From the NCBI GenBank assembly GCA_949294665.1, contig CASFID010000025.1, positions 62,001 to 126,000 on the forward strand: 64,000 nucleotides of DNA, written 5' to 3'. The stretch comes from an uncultured Eubacteriales bacterium (GTDB taxonomy: Bacteria; Bacillota; Clostridia; Lachnospirales; Lachnospiraceae). Of this stretch, positions 25,561 to 35,013 are shown piece by piece. The notes below the pieces were generated by a model. It ran no database searches, had not been told where the DNA came from, and was given only the letters and a program-made list of their open reading frames with translations. Position numbers and translations under genes: made by a program. Each line of letters begins with the position of its first letter. Position 1 is the first letter of the stretch.

Positions 25561-26038
25561 TTGTATTCCCCCTTTCAGTAATCTCAGATTAGTACATTTA
25601 TCTTAAAAAATGCCGAAAACGAATCTAAAGAATTCTTAAGAAACCCTTCAGAGAACATAAAATTCAAGAGAATATGCAGTAATCTTTTTTTCAATATATT
25701 AAAGTACGGGGATAAGAAAGGTCAGGTTTCTGTGGATATGCACCCGGAGCGGGGCGGGATCCGGGGCACGCTTCATAATCAGGTCAAAGAAAATACGGCG
25801 GACACGGAGAGAAATCAGATCGGACTGCGCAGTTTCAGAAAAATGGTGGAGATCCGTCGGGGAGAATTGCATACATTTGTAGATACAAATATATATACAG
25901 TATGTATTGTAATTGATATGATCGCAAAATATAGTAGTTTCGATAAAGGAAGATAAGAGTGACAAGGAATATTATCTGAAAATTCAAACAAAATAAACAA
26001 AATAATAAATTTATTTAAAATAAAATGCATAAAATGTA
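25561..26038. other. AT-rich intergenic stretch, no gene recognised
   Basis: It holds the upstream region of the YfhO-GtrA gene. A possible plus-strand promoter has TTGTAA (25917-25922) and TATAGT (25940-25945) with 17 bases between. No credible coding start follows; the frames of 75-90 codons here lack ribosome binding sites and resemble nothing known to me. Confidence 0.5.
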
Positions 26039-26067
26039 TTGACAAATAAAAACAGCGGTGGTATTAT
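26039..26067 (+). promoter_or_regulatory. Strong promoter of a decayed locus
   Basis: A perfect TTGACA (26039-26044), a 17-base spacer and TATTAT (26062-26067). Confidence 0.7.
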
Positions 26068-26184
26068 AAAACCATCCAAAAGAGATACAAGAAACCATCT
26101 CAAAAGGATATTTATCTAAGAGAACAAATGACAGATCAATTGTTCGATTAGGTTAAAAATACAAGGAAGCAGGAGGAAGGTCCC

Positions 26185-26771
26185 ATGGACAGTATAGTTT
26201 CAGTTAATAATCAATATGTCAGTGGTACGGTAAATGTTAGTTCCTGTGAAGAAAGAGGCCTTTGCCGCAGATAAAGATTAAGAATCCAGAAATAATCAGA
26301 ATGTAAAGGTACAATCGGAGTGATCGGAATCTGGATGAAAATCAACAGATTTAAGCATTTGCAGACGTATTGAATATAGTTACCACATATAGCAGGATTT
26401 CGAAAGATGTGTAAAGAAACATTGAGTAGAATATTATTTTATAGTAAAGGATCAGTAGTTATAGAAGGAATAATCAAATAGAAGGCAGGAATATTGTTTA
26501 ACAATACTGCTCCCTTTGAAAGATTATAGAAAGAATAACTTGGGAGATTCTTTAAAAATATAGAATAATACCGGAGATGAAGCGAAAGCGGAAAGCGGAT
26601 TTTGTTATGAACCTCAATTTGTTATTGAAGGAGGGTAGATTTAATAAGCTGGTCTTAGTAAATCGACCGCTGATGAGATAACAGACGGCAGAGGTCTCAC
26701 AGGAACGTGAATCAAATAAATGCCTCCGATTTAATATAAAATAAAAATAATGAAAAAATTAAATAAATCAT
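26185..26771 (+). pseudogene. Decayed coding locus of unknown function
   Basis: An AGGAGG site (26171-26176) precedes an ATG at 26185 that opens only 29 codons (26185-26274, starting MDSIVSVNNQYVSG). If one shifts frame and skips stops, protein-like segments continue: KEAFAADKD, SDRNLDENQQI, AFADVLNIVTTYSRISKDV and, further on, AGLSKSTADEITDGRGL. Such ordered, frame-hopping peptide segments between a good promoter and a good terminator indicate one or more broken genes rather than random sequence. I do not recognise the family. The alternative is that the 29-residue peptide is real and the rest is a structured RNA. Confidence 0.5.
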
Positions 26772-26810
26772 AAAATGCATCGTCAATGTCAATTGAGGAT
26801 GCATTTTTTT
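26772..26810 (+). terminator. Intrinsic terminator of the decayed locus
   Basis: A 10-bp stem (26772-26781 with 26798-26807) is followed by a T tract. The last T residues are also the first bases of the next promoter's -35 box. Confidence 0.75.
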
Positions 26811-26837
26811 GACATTATGAGTCTCATATGCTAAACT
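26809..26837 (+). promoter_or_regulatory. Promoter of the TPR/AAA gene
   Basis: TTGACA (26809-26814), 17 bases and TAAACT (26832-26837), overlapping the T tract of the preceding terminator. Confidence 0.6.
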
Positions 26838-26922
26838 ATTGAAAGAATATTGGCTTTTGCAGATGTGACATGAAAGCGATAGAATGTGGGAAAAAGATAT
26901 TATTTTCGATGAGGTGATTGCG

Positions 26923-29900
26923 GTGGATAAGTATGAATATAAGTTAAAGACACAAGAAATGCTTGAACTTATGGAAGACGGTGAATACAGCAGAGCTGCG
27001 GAGATAGCGGATATAATTGACTGGAAAAGAGTACGGAATGTTACGATGCTGATGAATGTCAGCGATATTTATGAAAAGAATGACGAGTACAAGAAAAGTT
27101 ACGATGTCCTCAGAATCGCTTATCACCGTGCAGAAGGCAGCCGTAAGGTGCTTTACCGCCTGTGTTCGCTGGCAATCAAAACAGGGAATGTTGAAGAGGC
27201 GATAGATTATTATGATGATTTTATGCAGATTGCTCCGAAAGATCCGAATCAATATATTTTAAGATATCAGATTCTCCGCGCACAGAATGCTCCGATCGAA
27301 CAGCAGATAGAAGCCCTGGAAGAATTTAAAAAGGCCGAATATATTGAAGAGTGGGCATATGAGCTGGCAAAGCTGTATCAGGAAGCGGGGATGATCATGG
27401 AGTGTCTGGAAGAATGTGATGACCTGATCCTGTGGTTCAGCGAGGGCAAATATGTGTATAAGGCGATGGAGCTTAAGATGCAGTACAAGCCTCTGACTCC
27501 TTCACAGCAGGAAAAATATGATAAAAGAAGCGGTAAGATAAGCACAGAAACAGAAGAGATCCCGGATCTGGAAACCTACGCTGCATCCCAGGAAGAAGAA
27601 GGGACTGTGTCAGAGGAAGAGAAAGACAGCGGGGCAGAAACGGAAGAGAGCGAAACTGAGCCTGCGGAAACAGAGCATCCGGGACAGGAAAAAGGACAGA
27701 AGAAGATTGGCGATACAATGCGCCTTGATGAAGCGCTCAAGCAGCTGCTTCAGCCCAAAATGGACTCTGACATTACAGAGATAACGCCGCCGGAATTGGA
27801 GGAAGATCAGAAAGAGGAGCCTGTGCTTACGGAGGAACCGGCTGAGGCTTCCGGGGAGACTGATATGGCAGATCTGGAAGACGCAATCGGTGAAATAGAG
27901 TCGGTGGTCGACCTTGAGATGGTCAATCAGATCGCAGAGGAGAAAGAACTTCAGGAGAAAGTGCCTGCAGCGTCTGGAATGACAGAACTTGTTCCGGAAG
28001 AGGCTGAAGAGATTGTGGATGTGTCTGCACAGGAGACAGTCTCAGTGGAGGAAGAAGAGAGCACGGAGGCAAGTCTTGATATAACAGAGGCGGAAGAGTT
28101 CCTTGAAGATGCGGATGAAGAACAAAATACAGAAGATGCCACGGAGACCTCAGCAGACAGCGAGCAGGTCGAAGGGCAGATGAGCTTTGCAGATATTCTT
28201 TCTGACTGGGAGCTTCAGATGGAGGATTCAGAGGATCTGACGGAAGAGGAGGAGCCGATAGAGGCTGTGGAAGCGGAAGTCGTGGAAGAAGATACGGCAT
28301 CCGGCATGGAAAACGCTGCCGCTTCTCCAGAGGATACAGAAGCACTCGAAGCAGATGACGCGGAGGCATATGAAGAGGCGGAAGAGCTTGAAGCGGACGA
28401 TTCGGAAGAATATGAGGAAGCGGAAGAGCTCGAAGCGGATGATTCGGAAGAATACGAAGAAGTGGAAGAACTTGAAGCGGACGATTCGGAAGAATATGAG
28501 GAAGCAGAAGAGCTTAAAGCAGACGAGTCAGAGGAATACGAGGAAGCGGAAGAGCTTGAAGCAGACGAGTCAGAGGAATACGAGGAAGCGGAAGAGCTTG
28601 AAGCGGATGATTCGGAAGAGTATGACGATACAGAAGAGCTTGAAGCAGATGATTACGAAGAGTTCGAAGAGGAAGCCTCTGAAGAAGAAACATGGGGAGA
28701 TACAGAAGAGTCGGAAGATGACGAAGCAGAGCCTGCAGAAGCAGAGCAGGAAGATTTGACAGAAGGGGAAACAGCAGGGGAAATCATGGAAAATAAGAAA
28801 AAGACAGAACCGATCCTTCCGCCGGATATTCAGCGCCTGATCGATGAGATCGAAGGAGTTATACCTCCGGAAGAGCCGAAACCGGTAAAGAAGGAAAAGA
28901 CAGACGACGTGCCGCACGAAAACATGGGGAAGGTTGCGGATGAGCTCAGGATCGATGATGATCTGGAACTGGATGATTCGGAAGATTACTGGGACGATGA
29001 TTATGACGAGCCGGACAGCGTTTATGAGGACGAGGAAGAGTACGGCAGAGATTATGCTGACGAGGCGGAAGAAGAGTATTATTCGGAATACGAAGACGAG
29101 GACGACATCTACGATAATGAGATGCCGGATTTTGAGGAAGAATTCCGGGTGAATCCGGAACACAGTACAGAGCCGGACGACAGAGAAGTTCCGGATGACG
29201 ATGATGAAGAAATGGACATCCTTTCAGCGACGACGCCGCTGAGCAGAAAAGAGACAGCGAAGCTGATCGCTACAGGAAAGACATCTCCGCTGCCGCTGGA
29301 TGAGATCTCAGATGCACTGTCACTGAGCGACACCGGATTTGTAGTTCACGGGCGTTACGATCTGGAAGCACAGAGCGGAATCGGAACCCGGGCGGGACTG
29401 ACGGATGAACAGAAAAAACTGTTCTCCTACTTCGTGCCTGTGCGCGGAATGAGCGAGCAGCTTGTAGATGTCCTGGAGCAGGATAAGAACTGCACGAACC
29501 GCAGAGGTACATCAAGGACCGGAAATCTTCTGATCATTGGCAATAAAGGAAACGGAAAGACCGTCCTTGCGGTGGATGTTGTGAAAGCGATCCAGAAACA
29601 GCGGAATATCCGTCAGGGCAAGGTTGCTATCGTTACAGGCGAGTCTCTGAATAAAAAGAAGATCGGAGATATCATCGATAAGCTCTATGGAGGAGCGCTG
29701 ATCATCGAGAAGGCGGGAAAGATGAACGAGAAGACCGTTGCCCGTCTGAATAAAGCAATGGAAAAGGATACAGGAGAACTCCTGATCGTTCTGGAGGAGC
29801 AGAGAAAACCGCTTGACCGTCTCCTCTCTTCCAACCGCGAGTTCAGACGCAAATTTACCTCACGTCTCGAGGTGCCGATCTTTATCAACGATGAGCTTGT

Positions 29901-30156
29901 GACATTCGGCCAGACTTATGCGCAGGAGAACGGTTACCGCATTGATGAGATGGGAATCCTTGCACTCTACAGCAGGATCGATTCTCTTCAGAGAGAGGAT
30001 CATGCCGTTACCGTGGCCGAGGTGAAAGAGATTATGGATGAGGCGATACAGCATTCGCAGAAAGCTTCTGCAAAGAAACTGGTCAGAAGAGTATTTGGAA
30101 AAAATACAGATGATTCTGACAGAATTCTGTTATCAGAAAAAGATTTTAATATTTAA
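26923..30156 (+). CDS. TPR / acidic-repeat / AAA-type ATPase protein
   Basis: A 1077-residue cytosolic protein with three parts. Residues 1 to about 210 form TPR-like helical hairpins (for example GNVEEAIDYYDDFMQIAPKDP). Residues about 210-780 are extremely acidic and disordered, including seven 14-residue tandem repeats near the middle. The C-terminal 260 residues form an ATPase domain with Walker A GNKGNGKT, a degenerate Walker B (GGALIIEKAG) and LLIVLEEQR, resembling CbbX-like AAA proteins. I favour the GTG at 26923 with GAGGTG six bases upstream over the ATG at 26884, which has no ribosome binding site. The function is unknown; similar proteins are, as far as I recall, widespread in Lachnospiraceae. 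The gene is monocistronic. Confidence 0.8.
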   Translation: MDKYEYKLKTQEMLELMEDGEYSRAAEIADIIDWKRVRNVTMLMNVSDIYEKNDEYKKSYDVLRIAYHRAEGSRKVLYRLCSLAIKTGNVEEAIDYYDDFMQIAPKDPNQYILRYQILRAQNAPIEQQIEALEEFKKAEYIEEWAYELAKLYQEAGMIMECLEECDDLILWFSEGKYVYKAMELKMQYKPLTPSQQEKYDKRSGKISTETEEIPDLETYAASQEEEGTVSEEEKDSGAETEESETEPAETEHPGQEKGQKKIGDTMRLDEALKQLLQPKMDSDITEITPPELEEDQKEEPVLTEEPAEASGETDMADLEDAIGEIESVVDLEMVNQIAEEKELQEKVPAASGMTELVPEEAEEIVDVSAQETVSVEEEESTEASLDITEAEEFLEDADEEQNTEDATETSADSEQVEGQMSFADILSDWELQMEDSEDLTEEEEPIEAVEAEVVEEDTASGMENAAASPEDTEALEADDAEAYEEAEELEADDSEEYEEAEELEADDSEEYEEVEELEADDSEEYEEAEELKADESEEYEEAEELEADESEEYEEAEELEADDSEEYDDTEELEADDYEEFEEEASEEETWGDTEESEDDEAEPAEAEQEDLTEGETAGEIMENKKKTEPILPPDIQRLIDEIEGVIPPEEPKPVKKEKTDDVPHENMGKVADELRIDDDLELDDSEDYWDDDYDEPDSVYEDEEEYGRDYADEAEEEYYSEYEDEDDIYDNEMPDFEEEFRVNPEHSTEPDDREVPDDDDEEMDILSATTPLSRKETAKLIATGKTSPLPLDEISDALSLSDTGFVVHGRYDLEAQSGIGTRAGLTDEQKKLFSYFVPVRGMSEQLVDVLEQDKNCTNRRGTSRTGNLLIIGNKGNGKTVLAVDVVKAIQKQRNIRQGKVAIVTGESLNKKKIGDIIDKLYGGALIIEKAGKMNEKTVARLNKAMEKDTGELLIVLEEQRKPLDRLLSSNREFRRKFTSRLEVPIFINDELVTFGQTYAQENGYRIDEMGILALYSRIDSLQREDHAVTVAEVKEIMDEAIQHSQKASAKKLVRRVFGKNTDDSDRILLSEKDFNI
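28348..28641 (+). repeat. Seven 42-bp coding tandem repeats
   Basis: Seven in-frame 42-bp units encode variants of EADDSEEYEEAEEL; an eighth, diverged unit follows. They lie in the acidic region of the TPR/AAA protein and are likely to vary in number between strains. Confidence 0.9.
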
Positions 30157-30171
30157 TATTGCATAATATTA

Positions 30172-30207
30172 ATAGACAGTCTTGAAAAAGGCTGTCTATT
30201 TTTTATT
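30172..30207 (+). terminator. Terminator after the TPR/AAA gene
   Basis: An 8-bp stem (30172-30179 with 30192-30199) is followed by TTTTTTATTT. Confidence 0.75.
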
Positions 30208-30297
30208 TCAGGACTGCTTTTCTCTTTTCTTTTCTGAATCTTTCCAGTATAATAGGCTTATATAAAAATGAGTAACCGTTTTTATGCGTATAGCCTG

Positions 30298-30326
30298 ACA
30301 AATCCGGCAGTTTCTGCCGGATTTGT
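30298..30326 (+). other. Strong hairpin in the glgB leader
   Basis: A perfect 12-bp stem (30298-30309 with 30315-30326) with a 5-base loop lies 30 bases before the glgB ribosome binding site. There is no T tract. It may stabilise the mRNA or bind a regulator. Confidence 0.5.
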
Positions 30327-30367
30327 ACAGAAAACGGATTTAAAATTCGAGCGGCGAGGTGGGCTTT

Positions 30368-32293
30368 ATGGTTAAGAAAAAAGGCACAGATAAAAAGGTA
30401 CAGCCTTATGAGATCGGAGAACTTGACCAGTATCTTTTTGGTCAGGGCAACCATTATGAGATTTATGAAAAAATGGGTGCACATAAGGTGACAGTGGACG
30501 GAGTCTCCGGTGTTTATTTCGCGGTGTGGGCGCCCCATGCGCGCAGAGTTGCGGTCGTAGGCGATTTTAACGGCTGGGATTTTGAGGCGAACTATATGGA
30601 GCGGCAGGAGCCGATGGGGATCTATACCTGTTTTGTACCGGGAGTAGATGTGGGGGATCTCTACAAGTTCTGTATTGAGACGCAGCAGGGAAAGCGTATT
30701 TTCAAGGCTGATCCGTATGCGAATTATGCGGAGCTCAGACCGGGAACGGCATCAAGAGTTGCGGATATCTCTCACCTGAAATGGACGGATGACGCGTGGA
30801 TGGAGAATAGAAAGACATGGGACAACAGGACGAACCCGATGTCGATCTATGAGGTCCACATGGGCTCCTGGATGAGACATCCCGGAACAGAGGACGAAGG
30901 CTTCTACACGTACCGTGAGTTCGCAGAGGCTATCACAAAGTATGTAAAGGATATGGGTTATACGCATGTTGAGCTTATGGGTATTGCAGAGCATCCGTTT
31001 GACGGATCCTGGGGATATCAGGTAACCGGCTACTATGCGCCGACTTCCAGATACGGAACACCCGAAGATTTTGCATATATGATCAATTATCTGCACCGCA
31101 ATAAGATCGGCGTTATCCTTGACTGGGTACCGGCACATTTCCCGAGAGATGCGCACGGACTGGCTGACTTTGACGGGACTCCGACTTATGAATATGCAGA
31201 TCCGAGAAAGGGAGAGCACCCGGACTGGGGTACTAAGATCTTTGATTACGGAAAACCGGAGGTAAAGAACTTCCTGATCGCCAATGCCCTGTTCTGGATC
31301 GAGAATTATCATGTGGACGGGCTCAGGGTTGACGCTGTGGCCTCCATGCTTTATCTGGACTATGGAAAGCAGGATGGGCAGTGGGTTGCGAATAAGTACG
31401 GCGGCAACGAGAACCTTGAGGCGATCGAGTTCTTCAAGCATCTGAACTCGGTAGTGCTTGGAAGGAATCACGGCGCCGTAATGATCGCCGAAGAGTCTAC
31501 GGCATGGCCGAAGGTGACCGGAGCGCCGGAAGACGGCGGACTTGGGTTCAGTCTGAAGTGGAATATGGGATGGATGCACGATTTCACAGAGTACATGAAG
31601 CTGGATCCGTATTTCAGAAAGAATGCCCACAATATGATGACGTTTGCCAGCACCTATGCATACAGTGAGAATTATATCCTCGTGCTTTCTCACGACGAGG
31701 TGGTTCACCTGAAATGCTCCATGATCAATAAGATGCCGGGACTTGGGTTTGACAAGTATGCGAACCTGAAAGCAGGTTATGCATTTATGATGGGCCATCC
31801 CGGAAAGAAACTTCTGTTTATGGGCCAGGAGTTTGCTCAGCTCCGCGAGTGGAGCGAGGAACGGGAACTTGACTGGTACCTGCTGGCCGAGCCGGAGCAT
31901 CAGGCGATCCAGAACTGGTACAGAGACCTGCTCCATCTGTATAAGAAAAATAAGGCGATGTATGAACTGGACAATGACCCTGCAGGATTTGAATGGGTGA
32001 ATGCGGATGACTGCTTCCGCAGTATTTACAGCTTCATCAGACATTCCAAGGATAATAAGAAGAACCTTTTGTTTGTTCTGAACTTTACGCCAATGGAGCG
32101 CCGCGACTACAGAGTAGGAGTTCCGAGAAGAAAGCAGTGCAGGCTGATCCTGAACAGTGATGATGTTCAGTACGGCGGCAAGGGCGAGCCGAGGCCGCTG
32201 CTCTATAAGCCGGTGAAACAGGAATGCGATGGAAAGAAGTATTCATTCGCATATCCTCTGGCGCCGTACGGCGTTGCCGTATTTGAATTCTGA
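30368..32293 (+). CDS. glgB: 1,4-alpha-glucan branching enzyme
   Basis: A 641-residue GH13/CBM48 enzyme that makes alpha-1,6 branches in glycogen. The N-terminal CBM48 (YFAVWAPHARRVAVVGDFNGWD, shortened here, about residues 50-70) is followed by the catalytic barrel with GVILDWVPAHFP, GLRVDAVASML (nucleophile aspartate), IAEEST (acid/base glutamate) and LSHDEVVH. I start it at 30368, where GAGGTG is six bases upstream. No other glycogen genes are adjacent, so it stands alone between two terminators. Confidence 0.95.
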   Translation: MVKKKGTDKKVQPYEIGELDQYLFGQGNHYEIYEKMGAHKVTVDGVSGVYFAVWAPHARRVAVVGDFNGWDFEANYMERQEPMGIYTCFVPGVDVGDLYKFCIETQQGKRIFKADPYANYAELRPGTASRVADISHLKWTDDAWMENRKTWDNRTNPMSIYEVHMGSWMRHPGTEDEGFYTYREFAEAITKYVKDMGYTHVELMGIAEHPFDGSWGYQVTGYYAPTSRYGTPEDFAYMINYLHRNKIGVILDWVPAHFPRDAHGLADFDGTPTYEYADPRKGEHPDWGTKIFDYGKPEVKNFLIANALFWIENYHVDGLRVDAVASMLYLDYGKQDGQWVANKYGGNENLEAIEFFKHLNSVVLGRNHGAVMIAEESTAWPKVTGAPEDGGLGFSLKWNMGWMHDFTEYMKLDPYFRKNAHNMMTFASTYAYSENYILVLSHDEVVHLKCSMINKMPGLGFDKYANLKAGYAFMMGHPGKKLLFMGQEFAQLREWSEERELDWYLLAEPEHQAIQNWYRDLLHLYKKNKAMYELDNDPAGFEWVNADDCFRSIYSFIRHSKDNKKNLLFVLNFTPMERRDYRVGVPRRKQCRLILNSDDVQYGGKGEPRPLLYKPVKQECDGKKYSFAYPLAPYGVAVFEF

Positions 32294-32310
32294 CAACAGG
32301 ATATTGTGAA

Positions 32311-32346
32311 AAAAGACGGACTGCCCGGACGGGCAGTCCGTCTTTT
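32311..32346 (+). terminator. Strong terminator after glgB
   Basis: A perfect 16-bp stem (32311-32326 with 32331-32346) has a GGAC loop. Its A-rich 5' and T-rich 3' ends make it bidirectional. Confidence 0.9.
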
Positions 32347-32500
32347 GGCTCAAAATTGCATAAATATACTATTAAAATTAAAAATAAATGAGAAAAATCT
32401 ACTAAAATTTTTATAAAGGTGTTATAATAATTCTCGTATTCATAAATTTTAAAGGAGTGTTCACGAGGGCACTTCGAAACAGAATGGAGGAGAGAGAAAA

Positions 32501-34600
32501 ATGGATAATGAATTGGCACTACTGACACTATGCGGCTCCATTATCGCACTCCTGTTTGTGGCGAGCAGGGCACAGAAAGTTCTCCGCTTTCCGGAAGGGA
32601 ACGACAGGATGAAGAAGATCTCGGCATCGATCCATCAAGGGGCAATGGCGTACTTAAGACGCCAGTATAAGATCCTGATCGGATTCTTTGCGATCATGTT
32701 CGTGATCCTTCTTGTGATGGCGGTCACAGGTTTCCTGACACCGTACGTTCCGTTTGCGTTTGTGACCGGTGGATTCTTCTCAGGACTTTCTGGATTTGTC
32801 GGAATGCAGATCGCAACGCGTGCGAATGCCAGAACTGCAGCTGCCTGCCAGAAGAGTCTGAACAAAGGACTGAATGTGGCATTCTCAGCCGGATCGGTCA
32901 TGGGATTTACAGTTGTCGGACTGGGACTTCTGGATATTTCAATCTGGTACCTGCTTCTGAAGCTGGTATTCAAGCTTCCGCTTGAGGATGTGACAAGTAC
33001 GATGCTCACATTCGGAATGGGCGCTTCGTCCATGGCGCTGTTTGCACGTGTGGGAGGAGGTATCTATACGAAAGCGGCGGATGTCGGCGCTGACCTTGTA
33101 GGCAAGGTCGAAGCCGGGATTCCGGAAGATGACCCGAGAAACCCGGCCGTTATCGCGGACAACGTAGGCGATAATGTGGGCGATGTTGCCGGAATGGGCG
33201 CAGACCTTTATGAATCTTATGTAGGGTCCATATTGTCAGCGTGCTCACTCGGAGTTATTGCATTTAACAAGATAGAGTCTGTTGACCGTGCAAATGCGGT
33301 CGCGATCCCGATGCTCCTTGCGGCGATCGGCGTCCTGGCATCTATTCTTGGATCTCTTCTCGTAAAGACGGGAGAGAGCACGGACCAGAGCACACTGCTG
33401 AAAGCACTCAGAAGAGGAACGAACACAAGCGCTCTCCTGATCGCAGTGATCGCATTCCCGATCGTGTGGTTTATTCTCGGAAGCGATTTTATCGGTGTTT
33501 ATTTTGCGATCCTCGCCGGACTGCTTGCAGGCGTATTGATCGGATTTTTCACCGAGTACTTTACATCAGATACATATAAACCGACCCAGAACCTTGCTGA
33601 TAAATCAGAGACCGGTTCTGCAACACTTATCATCGGCGGCCTGAGCCTGGGAATGCTTTCTACAGCAGTTCCGATCATCATCATCGCGATCTGCGTAATG
33701 GCGGCATATGCGTTCTCCGGCGGCTTCATTGAATCCACGAGAGGGCTTTACGGAATCGCCCTTGCAGCAGTGGGAATGCTCTCCACACTGGGAATCACGC
33801 TGGCGACAGACGCATACGGTCCGATCGCGGACAATGCGGGCGGTATCGCAGAGATGGCAGGCCTCGAGGAAGAAGTGAGAAGACGTACCGATGCTCTGGA
33901 TTCTCTTGGAAATACAACGGCTGCAACAGGAAAAGGATTTGCGATCGGTTCCGCGGCTCTTACGGCGCTGGCTCTTATCGCTTCCTATGTTGAGAAAGTA
34001 CAGGAAGTTGGCGGCAGCGCTGTGGAACTCGATATGAGCGTTATGAATCCGACGGTGCTTGTAGGTATCTTTATCGGAGCCTGCCTGCCGTTCGTGTTTG
34101 CGGCACTGACCATGGACTCTGTAGGCCGCGCGGCTCAGAGTATCGTGGTCGAGGTAAGACGCCAGTTCAAAGAGATCAAGGGGCTGATGCAGGGAAAAGC
34201 GGATCCGGATTATGAGAGATGCGTTGATATCTGTACAAAGGCAAGTCTCCGCGAGATGGTCCTCCCGACGCTCCTGGCGATCATCACTCCTGTGGTGACT
34301 GGACTGATCCTGGGTTATAACGGTGTGATCGGACTTCTGACCGGATCCACTGCAACCGGATTCCTGATGGCGATCTTCATGGCGAATTCAGGCGGCGCAT
34401 GGGATAATGCGAAGAAATATATTGAGGGCGGAAAACACGGCGGAAAGGGCAGTGATTGCCATAAGGCAGCCGTCGTAGGCGATACCGTGGGTGATCCGTT
34501 CAAGGATACGTCAGGACCGTCGATCAATATCCTGATCAAGCTGCTGTCCATGGTTTCCATTGTATTTGCGGCGCTGGTAGTGAACTACCATTTATTCTAA
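32501..34600 (+). CDS. hppA: Membrane-bound ion-translocating pyrophosphatase
   Basis: A 699-residue integral membrane pyrophosphatase with about 16 helices that couples PPi hydrolysis to H+ or Na+ export. The substrate-binding signature [20 protein letters not shown] and the [12 protein letters not shown] motif are present, as are the C-terminal [14 protein letters not shown] aspartates. In the [10 protein letters not shown] segment the residue that separates subfamilies is Ala rather than Lys, which indicates the K+-dependent type. Whether it pumps Na+ or H+ cannot be settled by eye. The start is preceded by GGAGGAGAG. It is a single gene between strong terminators. Confidence 0.95.
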   Translation: MDNELALLTLCGSIIALLFVASRAQKVLRFPEGNDRMKKISASIHQGAMAYLRRQYKILIGFFAIMFVILLVMAVTGFLTPYVPFAFVTGGFFSGLSGFVGMQIATRANARTAAACQKSLNKGLNVAFSAGSVMGFTVVGLGLLDISIWYLLLKLVFKLPLEDVTSTMLTFGMGASSMALFARVGGGIYTKAADVGADLVGKVEAGIPEDDPRNPAVIADNVGDNVGDVAGMGADLYESYVGSILSACSLGVIAFNKIESVDRANAVAIPMLLAAIGVLASILGSLLVKTGESTDQSTLLKALRRGTNTSALLIAVIAFPIVWFILGSDFIGVYFAILAGLLAGVLIGFFTEYFTSDTYKPTQNLADKSETGSATLIIGGLSLGMLSTAVPIIIIAICVMAAYAFSGGFIESTRGLYGIALAAVGMLSTLGITLATDAYGPIADNAGGIAEMAGLEEEVRRRTDALDSLGNTTAATGKGFAIGSAALTALALIASYVEKVQEVGGSAVELDMSVMNPTVLVGIFIGACLPFVFAALTMDSVGRAAQSIVVEVRRQFKEIKGLMQGKADPDYERCVDICTKASLREMVLPTLLAIITPVVTGLILGYNGVIGLLTGSTATGFLMAIFMANSGGAWDNAKKYIEGGKHGGKGSDCHKAAVVGDTVGDPFKDTSGPSINILIKLLSMVSIVFAALVVNYHLF

Positions 34601-34622
34601 AATAAGGGATTGAAGATTTTGG

Positions 34623-34662
34623 GATTCCCCTGCAGACCACATGCTGTGTCTGCAGGGGAATC
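34623..34662 (+). terminator. Terminator after hppA
   Basis: A perfect 15-bp stem (34623-34637 with 34648-34662) is followed by TGCTGTTTTT. Confidence 0.75.
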
Positions 34663-34819
34663 TGCTGTTTTTGGAGAAAAAAGATTGAAATAATGAATGA
34701 AAATTGTAAATAAAAATCTGAGGATGAACAGAAAATTATAAAAAATGGAGAAATGAAAAATGGATTTTGAGGTGATGTTGTCTGAGGTGAACAAACTTGA
34801 AAAATGTCGGAGAATCTGT

Positions 34820-34848
34820 TTGACAAAAGAAAAAAGGATTGATATACT
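34820..34848 (+). promoter_or_regulatory. Promoter of the urea operon
   Basis: A perfect TTGACA (34820-34825) and TATACT (34843-34848) are separated by 17 bases. Transcription would start near 34855. Confidence 0.75.
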
Positions 34849-34863
34849 AAGCCGCATAGACGA

Positions 34864-34911
34864 GGGAGTCAATTACGAAAGATGTTCGTAACTGGCTCCC
34901 TTTATTTTTTT
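34864..34911 (+). terminator. Leader terminator-like hairpin 1 of the urea operon
   Basis: A 16-bp stem (34864-34879 with 34885-34900; one wobble and one mismatch) is followed by TTTATTTTTTT. It lies only about ten bases after the predicted start point, so unimpeded polymerase would release a short RNA. Confidence 0.7.
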
Positions 34912-34948
34912 CATCCAAAAAGTGTACACTGGAGAAATGCAGGACAAA

Positions 34949-34997
34949 GGGGTCATCGGCAGGGAATAAATTCCCGGCGGATGGCCCCTGATTTTTT
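34949..34997 (+). terminator. Leader terminator-like hairpin 2 of the urea operon
   Basis: An outer 9-bp stem (34949-34957 with 34980-34988) and an inner GGGAA/TTCCC stem are followed by ATTTTTTA, ending 14 bases before urtA. With hairpin 1 it suggests control by antitermination or attenuation. Confidence 0.7.
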
Positions 34998-35013
34998 AGG
35001 GAGATAGGAGATT

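Noticed and set aside
25699-25965. Overlapping frames of 75-90 codons in the gap before the decayed locus
   Set aside because: Neither strand has a ribosome binding site or recognisable domain, and the AT-rich composition makes such frames expected by chance.
26884-26922. ATG at 26884 as the start of the TPR/AAA protein
   Set aside because: It lacks a ribosome binding site, while the GTG at 26923 has GAGGTG six bases upstream and gives the N-terminus expected from relatives.
28348-28641. Regularly spaced repeats considered as a CRISPR array
   Set aside because: The 42-bp units are contiguous, in frame and encode an acidic peptide repeat; there are no spacers and no cas genes.
30752-32044. 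A 430-residue minus-strand frame opposite glgB
   Set aside because: It is a shadow of the well-supported glgB; no motif or start signal supports it.
34864-34997. ANTAR-type or guanidine riboswitch in the urea operon leader
   Set aside because: The hairpin loops do not show the paired hexaloops of ANTAR targets or the ACGR loops of mini-ykkC, so only tandem terminator-like hairpins are claimed.
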